A DNA stretch of 64,000 nt from an uncultured Blautia sp. (GTDB lineage Bacteria > Bacillota > Clostridia > Lachnospirales > Lachnospiraceae): positions 11,354 through 75,353 of the forward strand of contig URHS01000004.1 of the NCBI GenBank assembly GCA_900547685.1. The letters are read 5' to 3'. The stretch's first letter is position 1; each line of letters begins with the position of its first letter. Below the pieces are notes generated by a model, which saw only the letters and a list, made by a program, of their open reading frames with translations, was not told the origin of the DNA and did no database searches. Positions 16,775 through 25,501 of this stretch are shown one piece after another. A program made the position numbers and the translations under genes.

Positions 16775-17317
16775 TTACTCTATATCATTTGTCTGCCCAT
16801 AATAAGCATTTGCACCATGTTTACGATAATAGTGCTTATCCTGCAGCTCCTGCGGCGCTGCCTGAACCTGAGGATTAATCATCTCACAACGAGCTGCCAT
16901 TTTCGCAACTTCTTCAAGAACAACTGCATTATGTACTGCTTCATAACCATCTTTTCCCCAGGTAAACGGTCCATGATTCTTGCATAGTACTGCAGGTACT
17001 GCATTATAATCCAAATTTTCTTTTTCAAAATGCTCTGCAATTAAAATACCTGTATTTTCCTCATAAGCCTCATCAATTTCCTGCTTTGTCAGATTTCTTA
17101 CACATGGTACTGCTCCATAGATATAGTCTGCATGAGTCGTACCATAACACGGAATATTTCTTCCTGCCTGTGCCCAACTCGTTGCCCAGGCAGAATGTGT
17201 ATGCACAATTCCACCAATATCAGGAAAACGATTATATAAAACCCTATGTGTAGGCGTATCTGAAGAAGGATTATATTTCCCTTCTACTTTATGTCCTTCT
17301 AAATCTACCACTACTTC
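16775..17317 (-). pseudogene. araD: 5'-truncated L-ribulose-5-phosphate 4-epimerase
   Basis: About 180 residues match AraD, an aldolase-II family epimerase of the arabinose pathway: NPSSDTPTHRVLY, GGIVHTHSAWATSWAQ (zinc histidines), THADYIYGAVPC, CKNHGPFTWG and the end HGANAYYGQ. Family members have about 230 residues; the first 50 or so, with the GNVSA and KPSG substrate motifs, are absent. In the araD frame a TGA lies upstream of VVVDLEG. The DNA before that point belongs to a different gene (17320-17438), so the 5' end was replaced by a rearrangement. Very probably inactive. Confidence 0.85.
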
Positions 17318-17319
17318 CT

Positions 17320-17438
17320 GTCACCAGTGTACTACTAATATCAGGAGAACTTCCAGTAAATTTTTTATTAATTTGAAACAAACACATAAATGTTATCCCT
17401 AAATAGCTTCCTACCAAAAACGTGATAATATACTTACT
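17320..17438 (-). pseudogene. Fragment of a membrane-HTH gene
   Basis: The minus frame reads KYIITFLVGSYLGITFMCLF then QINKKFTGSSPDIS, closely matching the first 40 residues of the gene at 20057 (ISYIITFLVGNFLG, LLQINRQFHGGSPSIN). It runs straight into the truncated araD, marking the junction. Confidence 0.75.
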
Positions 17439-17440
17439 GT

Positions 17441-17564
17441 TTTTCCCTTGCTTCAAGAACCATACACATATCGGTCACTTTCCCTGCCATTTATGAAAAA
17501 TATATTGCTCACTCTCTTGTATCTAAACCAAATTCATCTTATAATTCCAAAAATCTGTTCCATT
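17441..17564 (-). pseudogene. Rpn nuclease remnant with internal deletion
   Basis: Two blocks match the intact Rpn gene (20952-21920) in order: 17447-17485 with about 21140-21180, and 17490-17564 with about 21337-21412. The about 160 nt between them in the intact copy are missing. No open frame remains. Confidence 0.7.
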
Positions 17565-17568
17565 ATTT

Positions 17569-18215
17569 TTAAGAAGATAACTGTGACAATTTTTCAAAAT
17601 CCTTTTGTACCTTTATATAATTTTCCCACTCCACATTTTTCAAAATATTCTGTCGCTCTAAAAATTGATCCGCAGCAGTTCTTACAGAGAAATACACATC
17701 GAACTTTGCCTTTGTAATATATCTTCTCTTTTTTAAATATCTTTGCTCTTCATCTACACTGTCAACAAAATTTTCACTTTTCTGTATAATTCTAGCATCA
17801 TAATCGTCCTGTTCCGAAATACACTTCAGCAAAAAAGTTTCCATTGCCCCTGTTGTTTCAAAAGGAATAATCAGCACTAACAAATTTATCTGTTTATCTT
17901 TTCCATAAACATTTTTATAATTACACTGAATCCATTCATTATTACATATCTCGCTTGTTGGATTTAATCCTCTGTATCCTGCGACAAATTATTACGTTCC
18001 AAAATAAAGTCAAATCCTGATAGAATTTTACTGGTACCGCCACAACTGCCAATACTCAGTCGATCTGCTCCTTTCTCCATAGTACGGATACGCTTTATAT
18101 GCTTTCCTTGGGGCTGTTCATTTGTCCTTTTATCTTCCCATTCATAAGTTTTACGCATAAAATATTGCAGCAAAACCCAATCTGTAGATCCTTCGCACAA
18201 AATGATACTTTTCAT
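17569..18215 (-). pseudogene. Frameshifted TOPRIM-like (DUF3226-type) partner protein
   Basis: The first part (from ATG 18215) begins MKSIILCEGSTDWVLLQYFM, the acidic EGxxD opening of TOPRIM-fold DUF3226/OLD-type nucleases. It stops at 17969. The rest continues in another frame: about 17569-17965 reads GLNPTSEICNNEWIQ, then LLVLIIPFETTGAMETFLL and ARIIQKSENFVDS, typical of this family's C-terminal half. A single indel near 17966-17975 explains the break. It is 1 nt after the AAA ATPase stop, so the two form one operon. Together they would make about 215 residues. Confidence 0.72.
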
Positions 18216-18216
18216 A

Positions 18217-19320
18217 TTATCGCAACTCCAATCCCATTTCGTCCTGTACTTCAATAGCTTTTTCAGCTGCCAATCTTCTTACTGCCGAAATATTACCTTT
18301 CTTATACAATGTATAAACTGCAATATCACTTCTCATTTCCGGTACACATTTTAATATTTTATCAATTGCTTCTTTACTATGAGATGTCATAAAAACCTGT
18401 ACATTTAGCTTTTTACATGTTTTTAATATCCATCTAAATACCTTATCCATTGCCGACGTATGAATAGCTGTTTCAAATTCATCTAATAATAAAATTCCAT
18501 TTTCCGCCCTGACGACTGCACTCATCAACAATACAGCCTTTTTCATCCCATCTCCATACATATTTAATGGTAAAGCCTGTTTATGTGCCTTAGAAAGAAT
18601 TTTATATATACCTCTTCCTACAAAGCCTCTTCTGTTATCATTACTATAATTAATGCTTAAAATATCCTCATCAAACTCTTTTAATACAGTCAACATTTCT
18701 TCATACAAATCCGGATTATTTAAAACATCATTCAGAAAAACCATACCTTCTATATGACTAAATAGAGAAATGTATACAACATTGACATAGCCTCCATTTC
18801 TTTTTTTCATTCTTACAGGGAGATAGTTCCATTGATCCTCATAAATAACATCTTCATTCACCGTTATCCCATTCACCTTTATTTCCAGTTCAATCTTAGA
18901 TACTACCCTCGTCAATCCCTCTGCTATGTCTTCTTTTTTAGGAGCAAAACCATTTACTATTTCTGCATATTTTTCTTCCAACAACTCCTCTTCTGTTTCA
19001 TTCGCATACATTGAAACATTTGTTGTTTCTCCGTCTTTCACAATCGTATATTCTATGTGTTTATTTTCCATATTTATATTAAACAAATCACAAAATCCTT
19101 CGTAATAAGAAATACCAGAACGCATCAAATATACCGATTCTCTTCTAATCAAAGAACGCTACAAAGCAAAACTATCCGGTTTTTCAAAGCTTTGGATAAC
19201 TTCCAGAATACTTGTTTTTCCGCAATTATTATCACCTGTTAAAATATTTATTTGTGCCAGCTCTTCCAATTTAAGATCTTTTATACCACGAAACGTCTTT
19301 ATATCGATACTTGAAATCAA
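18217..19320 (-). pseudogene. AAA (OLD/AAA15-like) ATPase with in-frame stop
   Basis: The frame from TTG 19320 (AAGGAG upstream) reads SSIDIKTFRGIKDLKLEELA with Walker A TGDNNCGKTS, a typical SMC/OLD-like AAA opening. A TAG at 19159-19161 interrupts it after about 53 codons; the frame then continues unbroken for about 310 codons to 18217 with ABC-like parts (GMKKAVLLMSAV, Walker B ENGILLLDEFETAIH, H-loop FMTSHSKEAID). Total about 367 residues. With the TOPRIM-like partner it resembles ATPase-nuclease defence pairs (OLD/Gabija/PARIS-like). Both genes are broken, so the system is probably dead unless the TAG is read through. Confidence 0.75.
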
Positions 19321-19411
19321 TCTCTCTTCAACTCCTTATCTGTCAAGAAATTATAAGCACTCAAAACTGTTTCTATTATACTTGATTTCGCAGGGAATGA
19401 CAACGCTCGAT

Positions 19412-19560
19412 CTGCCCCTTTTTCAAGAGCCGTACACATACTGGTCACCTCCTCAAACATTCCTTATCTCACAAGTCCTTCCGAATCTATAATCTTTCCG
19501 ATTACTGTTATATTCTACTTTACAGACATAAATTCTATGTTGTATAGAATATAAGATTCC
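19412..19560 (-). pseudogene. Rpn nuclease remnant
   Basis: DNA similar to 21150-21250 of the intact Rpn gene: TTTCAAGAGCCGTACACATA, then ACCTCCTCAA, then GAATCTATAATCTTTCCGAT. No frame is kept. Confidence 0.65.
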
Positions 19561-19586
19561 TCTGCTAGATATATTTCATTGATAAA

Positions 19587-19683
19587 TTACTGAATCAGTA
19601 AGACACCCTTATTAAGAGTCCTTATAGACTCCAATGCCATAAACGGCACTGGAACAGATATGTTTTGACGATGGGAAACCATC
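19587..19683. ncRNA. Run of four hairpins, possible structured RNA
   Basis: No protein frame. Four stems follow each other: TTACTG-AAT-CAGTAA (19587-19601), GAGTC-CTTATA-GACTC (19616-19631), CCAATGCC-ATAAAC-GGCACTGG (19631-19652, one mismatch) and GATGG-GAAA-CCATC (19670-19683, a GNRA tetraloop). I do not recognise a known RNA class. It could be a structured RNA or the subterminal repeats of a mobile element. Confidence 0.35.
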
Positions 19684-19739
19684 ACCGAATTCAAACTTTT
19701 AAACTAAAATACCTTCGGCTTCTTTCTCGAAGCTACATA

Positions 19740-19990
19740 TAGAATCAGCTCTGGCTGCCATCTTATGCAAAGCCTTCAGCTTTTCAAGTTCCTCAATCCC
19801 CTCAATTCTATCTCTCAGCATTTCTTCGAAAATCATATAACGTTCTCCCATTTCCCGGTCTGTCTTAAATCCCCTTCACTTTCTTCAAAATCAGCCGTTA
19901 CAAACTTCAGAAACCTGACAAGTTCTTGCGAAACCTCTGATTCATTCCTTTCTCCATTTCTACAGAGGAATCCTATAAAAAGATTATAAC
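19740..19990 (-). pseudogene. Second type of Rpn/PD-(D/E)XK nuclease remnant
   Basis: The minus strand reads VSQELVRFLKFVTADFEESE in one frame and GERYMIFEEMLRDRIEGIEE in another, in the order seen in C-terminal halves of Rpn-family proteins. The frame change shows decay. The N-terminal nuclease domain is missing. Confidence 0.6.
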
Positions 19991-20056
19991 ACAATCCTAC
20001 AGAACAGACTATCTATTTCCTCTTAAGATTCTTCTTTTACCTTGCGGACATATTCT

Positions 20057-20386
20057 TCACAGCATAACTTTTCTAAATTCTTCTGTATCAAAGAAATATC
20101 TTAATGAAACATCCAGTCCTTTGCAAATTTTAGCAATAGCAAACATACTGGGATTTCCTTCTACACCATCTAATATATCTAATATCGTATCAAAGGGTAT
20201 CTCCGATTTCCATGATAATTCCTCGTATGTAACTCCATTTTCTCTACATAGCTCATTCACACGCTTTACTAACATTCTATTAATACTTGGAGAACCTCCA
20301 TGAAACTGCCTATTAATTTGAAGCAAACACATAAGCGCTACACCTAAAAAATTTCCTACTAAAAATGTGATAATATATGAAATCAT
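20057..20386 (-). CDS. Membrane-anchored Xre-type HTH protein
   Basis: A 109-aa protein with one N-terminal membrane segment (residues about 3-22, IITFLVGNFLGVALMCLL) and a Cro/C1 HTH (residues about 38-100: VNELCRENGVTYEELSWKSE, then FAIAKICKGLDVSLRYFFDT). GGAGGTG lies upstream of the ATG at 20386. The HTH part is paralogous to the protein at 10188; the N-terminal part recurs as a fragment at 17320-17438. A membrane-tethered Xre regulator is unusual; alternatively the true start is the internal Met near residue 38 and the segment is inherited from a transposed fragment. Confidence 0.65.
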   Translation of the reverse strand: MISYIITFLVGNFLGVALMCLLQINRQFHGGSPSINRMLVKRVNELCRENGVTYEELSWKSEIPFDTILDILDGVEGNPSMFAIAKICKGLDVSLRYFFDTEEFRKVML

Positions 20387-20459
20387 CCTCTTTTTGCACC
20401 TCCACCACTCTATTTCCTAAAGTGTCTCCGAAAATATGAAAATCCATTTCTACATCTAT

Positions 20460-20505
20460 TATATTCCGATTTCCACAAAATATAACTGCATTGAAAAAAC
20501 TTTAC
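20460..20505 (-). pseudogene. Rpn nuclease fragment (N-terminal part)
   Basis: TTTCCACAAAATATAACTGC followed by ATTGAA matches 21817-21847 of the intact Rpn gene, encoding NAVIFRGK. A small decayed piece. Confidence 0.55.
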
Positions 20506-20603
20506 CACTTCTATATAGACAAAGGAATTTGGATACAGTAAAATATCCGTAGACAACACTCACTTCAAACAACAATAAAATATTTATAATTTTACGGTGA
20601 AAT

Positions 20604-20885
20604 AATGGATAAGATAACAACGATATTAATGAATTTAATTAAATGTTCGATACATAAAGAAAATATTGATGTACAGCAATATTGTACATTGTCACAAAAA
20701 GAAAAAAACAGCTTTTCCAGCTATGCTCAAAGCGCTTTATCAGTGTAATCGTAGGGGCTGTGTTAGGGAAATCTCGGATGACAGAGAAAACCCCTGATGT
20801 AAAAAAACTGATACGCAAACATATCCGGCAGGAACAATTGGATAGCGCAGAAAAGCTATTAGAGGCTTTGAAATTAAAATTTTAA
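20604..20885 (+). pseudogene. Broken small ORF, unknown
   Basis: An ATG at 20604 opens MDKITTILMNLIKCSIHKEN and continues to a stop near 20745; an overlapping frame carries on to 20885 ending LDSAEKLLEALKLKF. The two halves probably belonged to one gene split by a frameshift. The N-terminal style is weakly like nucleotidyltransferase-family remnants, but I would not assign a function. Confidence 0.35.
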
Positions 20886-20907
20886 ACCAGGCGGTTATCT
20901 TATCATA

Positions 20908-20937
20908 AAGGCTGCCACATAAACTTGCAGCAGCCTT
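20908..20937. terminator. Terminator of the Rpn gene
   Basis: AAGGCTGC and GCAGCCTT arms around a 14-nt loop, just after the Rpn stop codon. Confidence 0.7.
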
Positions 20938-20951
20938 CATGATTATAAAAA

Positions 20952-21920
20952 TTATTTAACTTCATCTTGGGATTCTTCTTGTACCTTACGAACGTACTCC
21001 TCTGTCAGATCTAGCCAATCAGCTGTCTCTTCCACTGTCTTGCCTTTGTTCAGCAGTGTGAGCACCATTTTGGCAATTCCCTTGTTTGTGCCAATCTCTA
21101 TGCCACGTTTAGTTCCTCGCTCTATGTTTTCTTTCTCCCATTTCTCAAGAGCAGTACACATATTTGCCACCTCCTCAATTTTTCCCTGCCTTACAAGCTC
21201 TGCTGAATCCGTAATCTTTCCAATTACTGTTATCAGCTCTGGTGTTAAATCCCGGTTTCTGTATTTCTCATTGATTTTATCCAAGTTTCCATTAAAGATT
21301 TCACGGGAAATTTCAAACACTGCCCGCACTTCTTCATTATGAAACGTATATTGCTCGCTCTCTCGTATTTGAACAAGATTCATCTTATAATCTGAAAAAA
21401 TCTGCTCCACTTCTTCTGGCATTTCTACAATCATATCTTTCAGGCACGTAGGCCCATCCCAGCTTTTTTCAGAATAATATAGTACAATTGAAATGATTGG
21501 ATGAAGACGATCTTCTTTTCGCATTTTAGAAAGGAATTCGTCCTCCGTCATCTTTCCTCTCTCCGCTTTGCGGATTCTTGTGATTTCCTGATACTCCTTC
21601 AGATAGCCCAAACTGTCATATAACATGGTACGCAGCGGCATTGCATAGTGGATTTTCTGCTGAGACTCAATTCCCAGAACTGCAAATTCCACTCCATAAG
21701 CCATTTTCTTCACTACATCACGGGTACGTTCCAAAGTTTTCCGATAGTCCTTGAATTGAATAATTCCTGACATATCCGTATCCCGTTCTGTCAAATCCTC
21801 CGGCTTAATTACCTGCTTTCCACGAAATATGACTGCATTGAACAAATCTGCGAAGCGTTCATTCTGGCGCCAGAAGTCTTTTAGGATTACATCTGCCTTT
21901 TGGGCATCTCTTCCTGCCAT
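20952..21920 (-). CDS. Rpn family PD-(D/E)XK nuclease / putative transposase
   Basis: A 322-aa protein of the recombination-promoting nuclease family (YhgA-like). The N-terminal part has the family opening (ADVILKDFWRQNERFADLFN, AVIFRGKQVI) and the core pattern with EFAVLGIESQQK, whose E-x-Q part fits the PD-(D/E)XK active site. The C-terminal part is helical (GTKRGIEIGTNKGIAKMVL). AGGAG precedes the ATG. Known members cut DNA and promote recombination in Escherichia coli. Fragments of similar genes lie at 17441, 19412 and 20460, so this is the surviving copy of a local family. Confidence 0.85.
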   Translation of the reverse strand: MAGRDAQKADVILKDFWRQNERFADLFNAVIFRGKQVIKPEDLTERDTDMSGIIQFKDYRKTLERTRDVVKKMAYGVEFAVLGIESQQKIHYAMPLRTMLYDSLGYLKEYQEITRIRKAERGKMTEDEFLSKMRKEDRLHPIISIVLYYSEKSWDGPTCLKDMIVEMPEEVEQIFSDYKMNLVQIRESEQYTFHNEEVRAVFEISREIFNGNLDKINEKYRNRDLTPELITVIGKITDSAELVRQGKIEEVANMCTALEKWEKENIERGTKRGIEIGTNKGIAKMVLTLLNKGKTVEETADWLDLTEEYVRKVQEESQDEVK

Positions 21921-22039
21921 TTGACCACTCCTGTCTGTTCATTTATCACAGTTTTATTGTACCAGATGGTAGAGGTAAGATACAAATAAAAATATTCTTA
22001 ATTATCATATATTATCTAAATGTAGCATAAGAATGGTCG

Positions 22040-22068
22040 TTGTATTTTTAATACATCTATGATAAAAT
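22040..22068 (+). promoter_or_regulatory. Promoter of the ART/SecB-like operon
   Basis: TTGTAT (22040-22045), 17-nt spacer, TAAAAT (22063-22068). Confidence 0.6.
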
Positions 22069-22140
22069 TTTTACATACAAAAGCTGAACTCCTGATTAAT
22101 AAAGGAATTATAAAAAATTATTATCAAGAAAGAGCAAAAA

Positions 22141-22728
22141 ATGAAAGAGTTAGGATATCATGGTACTTGCTCAAAGTACCAATATAGTATCGAAACTGAA
22201 GGTTTTGACCCTGATAAATCTAAATATCGAGATGATCACTGGCTCGGACAAGGCATATACTTTTTTGATGATTACGAAAAATCCCTATGGTGGGCAAAAA
22301 CAATATCTTCCCAAAATAATAATTGTGGCAGTATTGTTTTTGAATCACTTATCGAGGCAACAGATGACGTTGTACTAAATCTGGATGATAATCATCAATT
22401 GGACGCATTCATGACAGAAATCCTACGCTTACTTGAAGATATACAAAAAGAATGTCCAGAAAAAATGCCTATATTTGAAGAAAAAAATTTTCGAGCCGTA
22501 TGTTTTGACTATTATAAGCAAACAAAGGGAATATCGGTTATTATTGGGACTTTTAGAAAAGATATTGCAGGATACACAACAAAACGTAATTCTATAGACA
22601 AAAAAACACAAAAGAAAATAATGAATATTATTGGAATACAATTTAATGAAAGACAAATTTGTGTTTCACAAAAAAATTGCATTAAATCAACAAAATTGGT
22701 ATATAATGAGAAAGAAGAGGTGATATGA
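22141..22728 (+). CDS. ADP-ribosyltransferase-like protein, probable toxin
   Basis: A 195-aa soluble protein. Its N-terminus has the layout of ART/PARP-like folds: GYHGT (the His of the H-Y-E triad) at residue about 7, a variable stretch, then LGQGIYFFDDYEKSLWWA at about residues 35-52, comparable to the GKGIYFAD block of PARPs and the GxGFY block of DUF3990. A Glu for the third position is not certain. The C-terminal half is unfamiliar. It is the first gene of a tight three-gene unit ending in a SecB-like chaperone; its stop overlaps the next ATG. It would act in the cytoplasm by modifying a target if the fold call is right. Confidence 0.6.
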   Translation: MKELGYHGTCSKYQYSIETEGFDPDKSKYRDDHWLGQGIYFFDDYEKSLWWAKTISSQNNNCGSIVFESLIEATDDVVLNLDDNHQLDAFMTEILRLLEDIQKECPEKMPIFEEKNFRAVCFDYYKQTKGISVIIGTFRKDIAGYTTKRNSIDKKTQKKIMNIIGIQFNERQICVSQKNCIKSTKLVYNEKEEVI

Positions 22729-22964
22729 TGTTTAACAAAGATTTATTTTTTTCCCTATGTGAGAAATACGACGTTGAATTAAGTAAAACCGTAAATAAAC
22801 CTATGATTAAAAATGGTAATAGTATGCATGCTATTACACTGGAAGATGTAAATCATGTTTTCGCACCATGTCAGGCATATTTCGATTATTCAAGTGCCAA
22901 ACTTGATGCAGACACAATTTCTTCAGCATATTATTTCCAAGAAAGTCTTGCTGTTGCATGTTAG
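22725..22964 (+). CDS. Small 79-aa protein, probable chaperone-dependent antitoxin
   Basis: A 79-aa protein (or 78 if the second ATG is used). AGAGGTG at the end of the upstream gene serves as ribosome site, and ATGA overlap implies coupled translation. It has SLCEKYDVELSKTVNKPMIK, then HAITLEDVNHVFAPCQAYFDY and an apolar tail SAYYFQESLAVAC. I do not recognise a DNA-binding domain. Position between a probable toxin and a SecB-like chaperone is where TAC antitoxins sit; their C-terminal tails are recognised by the chaperone, which fits the tail here (inference). Confidence 0.6.
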   Translation: MMFNKDLFFSLCEKYDVELSKTVNKPMIKNGNSMHAITLEDVNHVFAPCQAYFDYSSAKLDADTISSAYYFQESLAVAC

Positions 22965-22973
22965 GAGAAAAGT

Positions 22974-23378
22974 ATGAAAGTTAAATCTAAATATGAAAGT
23001 TCTTTAGTTTTGGAGAAAATTGAAATTATAGAAAGCACTTTTAGAAAAAAAAGTGTTGCGCTAGAAGACTTAGAGCTAGGTGTCCAATTCGAACATCAGT
23101 TGACTAAACTTGACCAAGAACAGTATGAAGTCTTTTTGTCAACAACAGTATCCGATGTAAATGAAACAATATATGTAAACGTAAAAGGAAGATCAATCTT
23201 CAGTACAAAACAGGAAAACAAAGATCTCTTAGAAAAAAACACTATAGCTATTATGTTTCCATATATAAGAAGTTATATTTCCAGTATAACTACCCAACCG
23301 GGAATGGCACCAATTGTATTACCTGCAATGAATATTGTAGCAATGATAAATGACCAGAAAACAGAGGAAAAGAGTTAG
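22974..23378 (+). CDS. SecB-like chaperone
   Basis: A 134-aa protein. The C-terminal half has NTIAIMFPYIRSYISSITTQ, then GMAPIVLPAMNIVAMI, matching the SecB pattern (FPYaR..IS..T...G.pPl.LP.iN). Proteobacterial SecB delivers preproteins to SecA; Firmicutes generally lack it, and their SecB-like proteins are often tied to toxin-antitoxin loci. GGAGAAAAGT precedes the ATG, 9 bp after the 79-aa gene. Acidic N-terminal strands and length (134 vs about 150) also fit. Confidence 0.78.
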   Translation: MKVKSKYESSLVLEKIEIIESTFRKKSVALEDLELGVQFEHQLTKLDQEQYEVFLSTTVSDVNETIYVNVKGRSIFSTKQENKDLLEKNTIAIMFPYIRSYISSITTQPGMAPIVLPAMNIVAMINDQKTEEKS

Positions 23379-23449
23379 CTATTATCTCACATCGGATGAT
23401 TTTGAACAAGTACTCGCTATTTTGCGTTTACCTCTTAATAATAATTTTA

Positions 23450-23471
23450 GGCGGCTACAAAAGCAGCCGCC
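23450..23471. terminator. Stem-loop between the TAC-like unit and the capsule operon
   Basis: GGCGGCT-ACAAAAGC-AGCCGCC. Strong stem, little U-tract on either side; probably serves both converging transcripts. Confidence 0.65.
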
Positions 23472-23542
23472 ACTATTGTTCCCCTACTTAATCTATCTAC
23501 ATAATCCAGCACCGGAATACCGCAATACCTACCAGCACAAAA

Positions 23543-24913
23543 TTACCGATTACTATCTTTTCTATGTTCTTCGTACATCATCATTGGCTGCTCTTTACCA
23601 ACACCTTCTGTACTTTCTTTACTAAAAAGAATTTTCACAGTAGCCAGCATAATCGCCAAATCTTCTACTATACTTGGTTTTGCAATATACGTTAAATCCA
23701 TCAAAAGCTTATCATAAAAAGTTGTATTATACTTACCATAAACCTGAGCATAACCCGTTAATCCTGCCTTCACCTGGGTTCTTAACTGAAACTCCGGCAT
23801 CGTTTTCTGAATTTCTGCTGCAATCTCTGGACGTTCTGGTCTTGGTCCTACGATGCTCATATCACCCTTTAAAATATTAATCAGCTGTGGAAGTTCATCA
23901 AGACGACATGCTCTGATAAATCTTCCCACTTTCGTAATACGAGGATCATCTTCTCCCGCTGACAATACTGGACCACTTAATTTCTCTGCATCCACTCTCA
24001 TACTACGAAATTTAATAATTTCAAATACTCTGTTTCCCTGTGTCAAACGCTTTTGTTTATAAAATGCAGGGCCACCATCTGATTTTACAAGAAGTGTAAC
24101 TATGAGCATAATTGGTGATAATACAACTAATGCTGTACCGGAAATTATAATATCTATCAATCTTTTTATAGCTCTCGTCTCAATAGGCATATCCTGATAC
24201 TGTGATTTTAAAATTGGCAGATGAAGCATATGTATTTTTTCTGCCCCACTCATCATTACATCTCCGACACGTGGAATCTGAAATACTTTAATCTTATTAT
24301 AAATACAATGCTTTAAAATAATATTTCTATCATGGCTGTGAACACCACAAATAAAAGCTGCTTTTGCATCCTTTAAATATTCAAAATGCTCCAGGACATC
24401 TTCCACCGGATAGGTTCCTATGATTTTAAATCTCTTTTGAAGTCCATATTCTTGAATCAAATCTTCCATTCCATGACGAACATCATAAATCACTACGGAC
24501 GGTAATGGATCATGTGTCCAGAAATAATATCGATGCACTGCAAAGCTCCATATTAGAGCAACAATACACTGAGAAACAAAACACAAAACCCCTGGTAAAA
24601 GCCTAGGCATATGAATGGATAACATCCAAATCAGTATATATGCAATTACATCTGTAAAACCAATTGCAAGAACCTGACTGAAAAAAATATCACGAATCTG
24701 CAAAACAGAGACACGAAAAGCATCCAACTTAAAACAAATTACATAACCAACAACTATTAACAAAAAAAACAATAATACCGATACTTGCTTTGAATTTGCA
24801 GTTAATGTTTTAGGCTCATAATATTCATACCAGCAAACTGCAAATGGCAAAAATAGTAATATAATATTAACAAATTTTAAAATAGAAAATGGAATTTTCC
24901 ACTTTTTGCTCAT
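23543..24913 (-). CDS. Capsule-initiating polyprenyl glycosylphosphotransferase
   Basis: A 456-aa protein of the PHPT family (WbaP/CpsE/EpsL type) that moves a sugar 1-phosphate onto undecaprenyl phosphate at the membrane. The N-terminal 120 residues carry four or so membrane segments, then a cytoplasmic domain, one more segment (IDIIISGTALVVLSPIMLIV) and the catalytic tail with FYKQKRLTQGNR, FEIIKFRSMR, DELPQLINILKGDMSIVGPR and RPE. It is the last gene of the operon, although this step comes first in the pathway. Confidence 0.92.
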   Translation of the reverse strand: MSKKWKIPFSILKFVNIILLFLPFAVCWYEYYEPKTLTANSKQVSVLLFFLLIVVGYVICFKLDAFRVSVLQIRDIFFSQVLAIGFTDVIAYILIWMLSIHMPRLLPGVLCFVSQCIVALIWSFAVHRYYFWTHDPLPSVVIYDVRHGMEDLIQEYGLQKRFKIIGTYPVEDVLEHFEYLKDAKAAFICGVHSHDRNIILKHCIYNKIKVFQIPRVGDVMMSGAEKIHMLHLPILKSQYQDMPIETRAIKRLIDIIISGTALVVLSPIMLIVTLLVKSDGGPAFYKQKRLTQGNRVFEIIKFRSMRVDAEKLSGPVLSAGEDDPRITKVGRFIRACRLDELPQLINILKGDMSIVGPRPERPEIAAEIQKTMPEFQLRTQVKAGLTGYAQVYGKYNTTFYDKLLMDLTYIAKPSIVEDLAIMLATVKILFSKESTEGVGKEQPMMMYEEHRKDSNR

Positions 24914-24991
24914 CCTTCATCCACCTCATTATTCTCTATAAAACGTAACTCAAAATCTTTATCTATATACTTTCTTTTTAAATCATCTAAA

Positions 24992-25501
24992 CTAACGATA
25001 AAACTGTAACGGCACCACTTCACCTGAATCTACTTTTGTTCCTTTTTGAAGATGATTTTCACCCTTCACAATGCCGCCAGGCGCAATATGACATCCTTCT
25101 TCTAAGATGCAATCATGATCTACAAGTGCACCCACATTCACAATGCAAGCCTTATTCAGCACTGTGCCTGTATTCACAACTGCGTATGGCATGATTACGC
25201 AACCATCCGCAATTTGGGCTCTAGGACTTACATAAGCCAATGGATGAATAATCTTTGCCAATTTAGCACCAGCTTTTTCTATTTTATCTTCCCACTCTAC
25301 TCTGGCTGTGTTATTACCAAATGCCGGATACATCTCTGTATCCGGTTTATTGAATTTTTCAAAATCATTACATATTCCAATTACACGAGAGTCATTAGAG
25401 ACATCATCTAAAAAATAAACAGCATCATATTTTCCTGTTTGTTCTGCAAGATCCGCCACTACCTTGCCATGACCTCCAGCACCTAGAATAATCAATCTCA
25501 T
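24992..25501 (-). CDS. PglD/NeuD-like sugar acyltransferase
   Basis: A 169-aa left-handed beta-helix acyltransferase, shorter than the usual 200-220. It opens with LIILGAGGHGKVVADLAEQT and carries hexapeptide repeats (AQIADGCVIMPYAVVNTGTV, then NVGALVDHDCILEEGCHIAP); the GALVDHDC histidine is the likely general base. It probably acetylates a capsule amino sugar. Its start overlaps the capF stop by 4 bp. It resembles the N-terminal domain of the kinase fusion at 7792. Confidence 0.85.
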   Translation of the reverse strand: MRLIILGAGGHGKVVADLAEQTGKYDAVYFLDDVSNDSRVIGICNDFEKFNKPDTEMYPAFGNNTARVEWEDKIEKAGAKLAKIIHPLAYVSPRAQIADGCVIMPYAVVNTGTVLNKACIVNVGALVDHDCILEEGCHIAPGGIVKGENHLQKGTKVDSGEVVPLQFYR

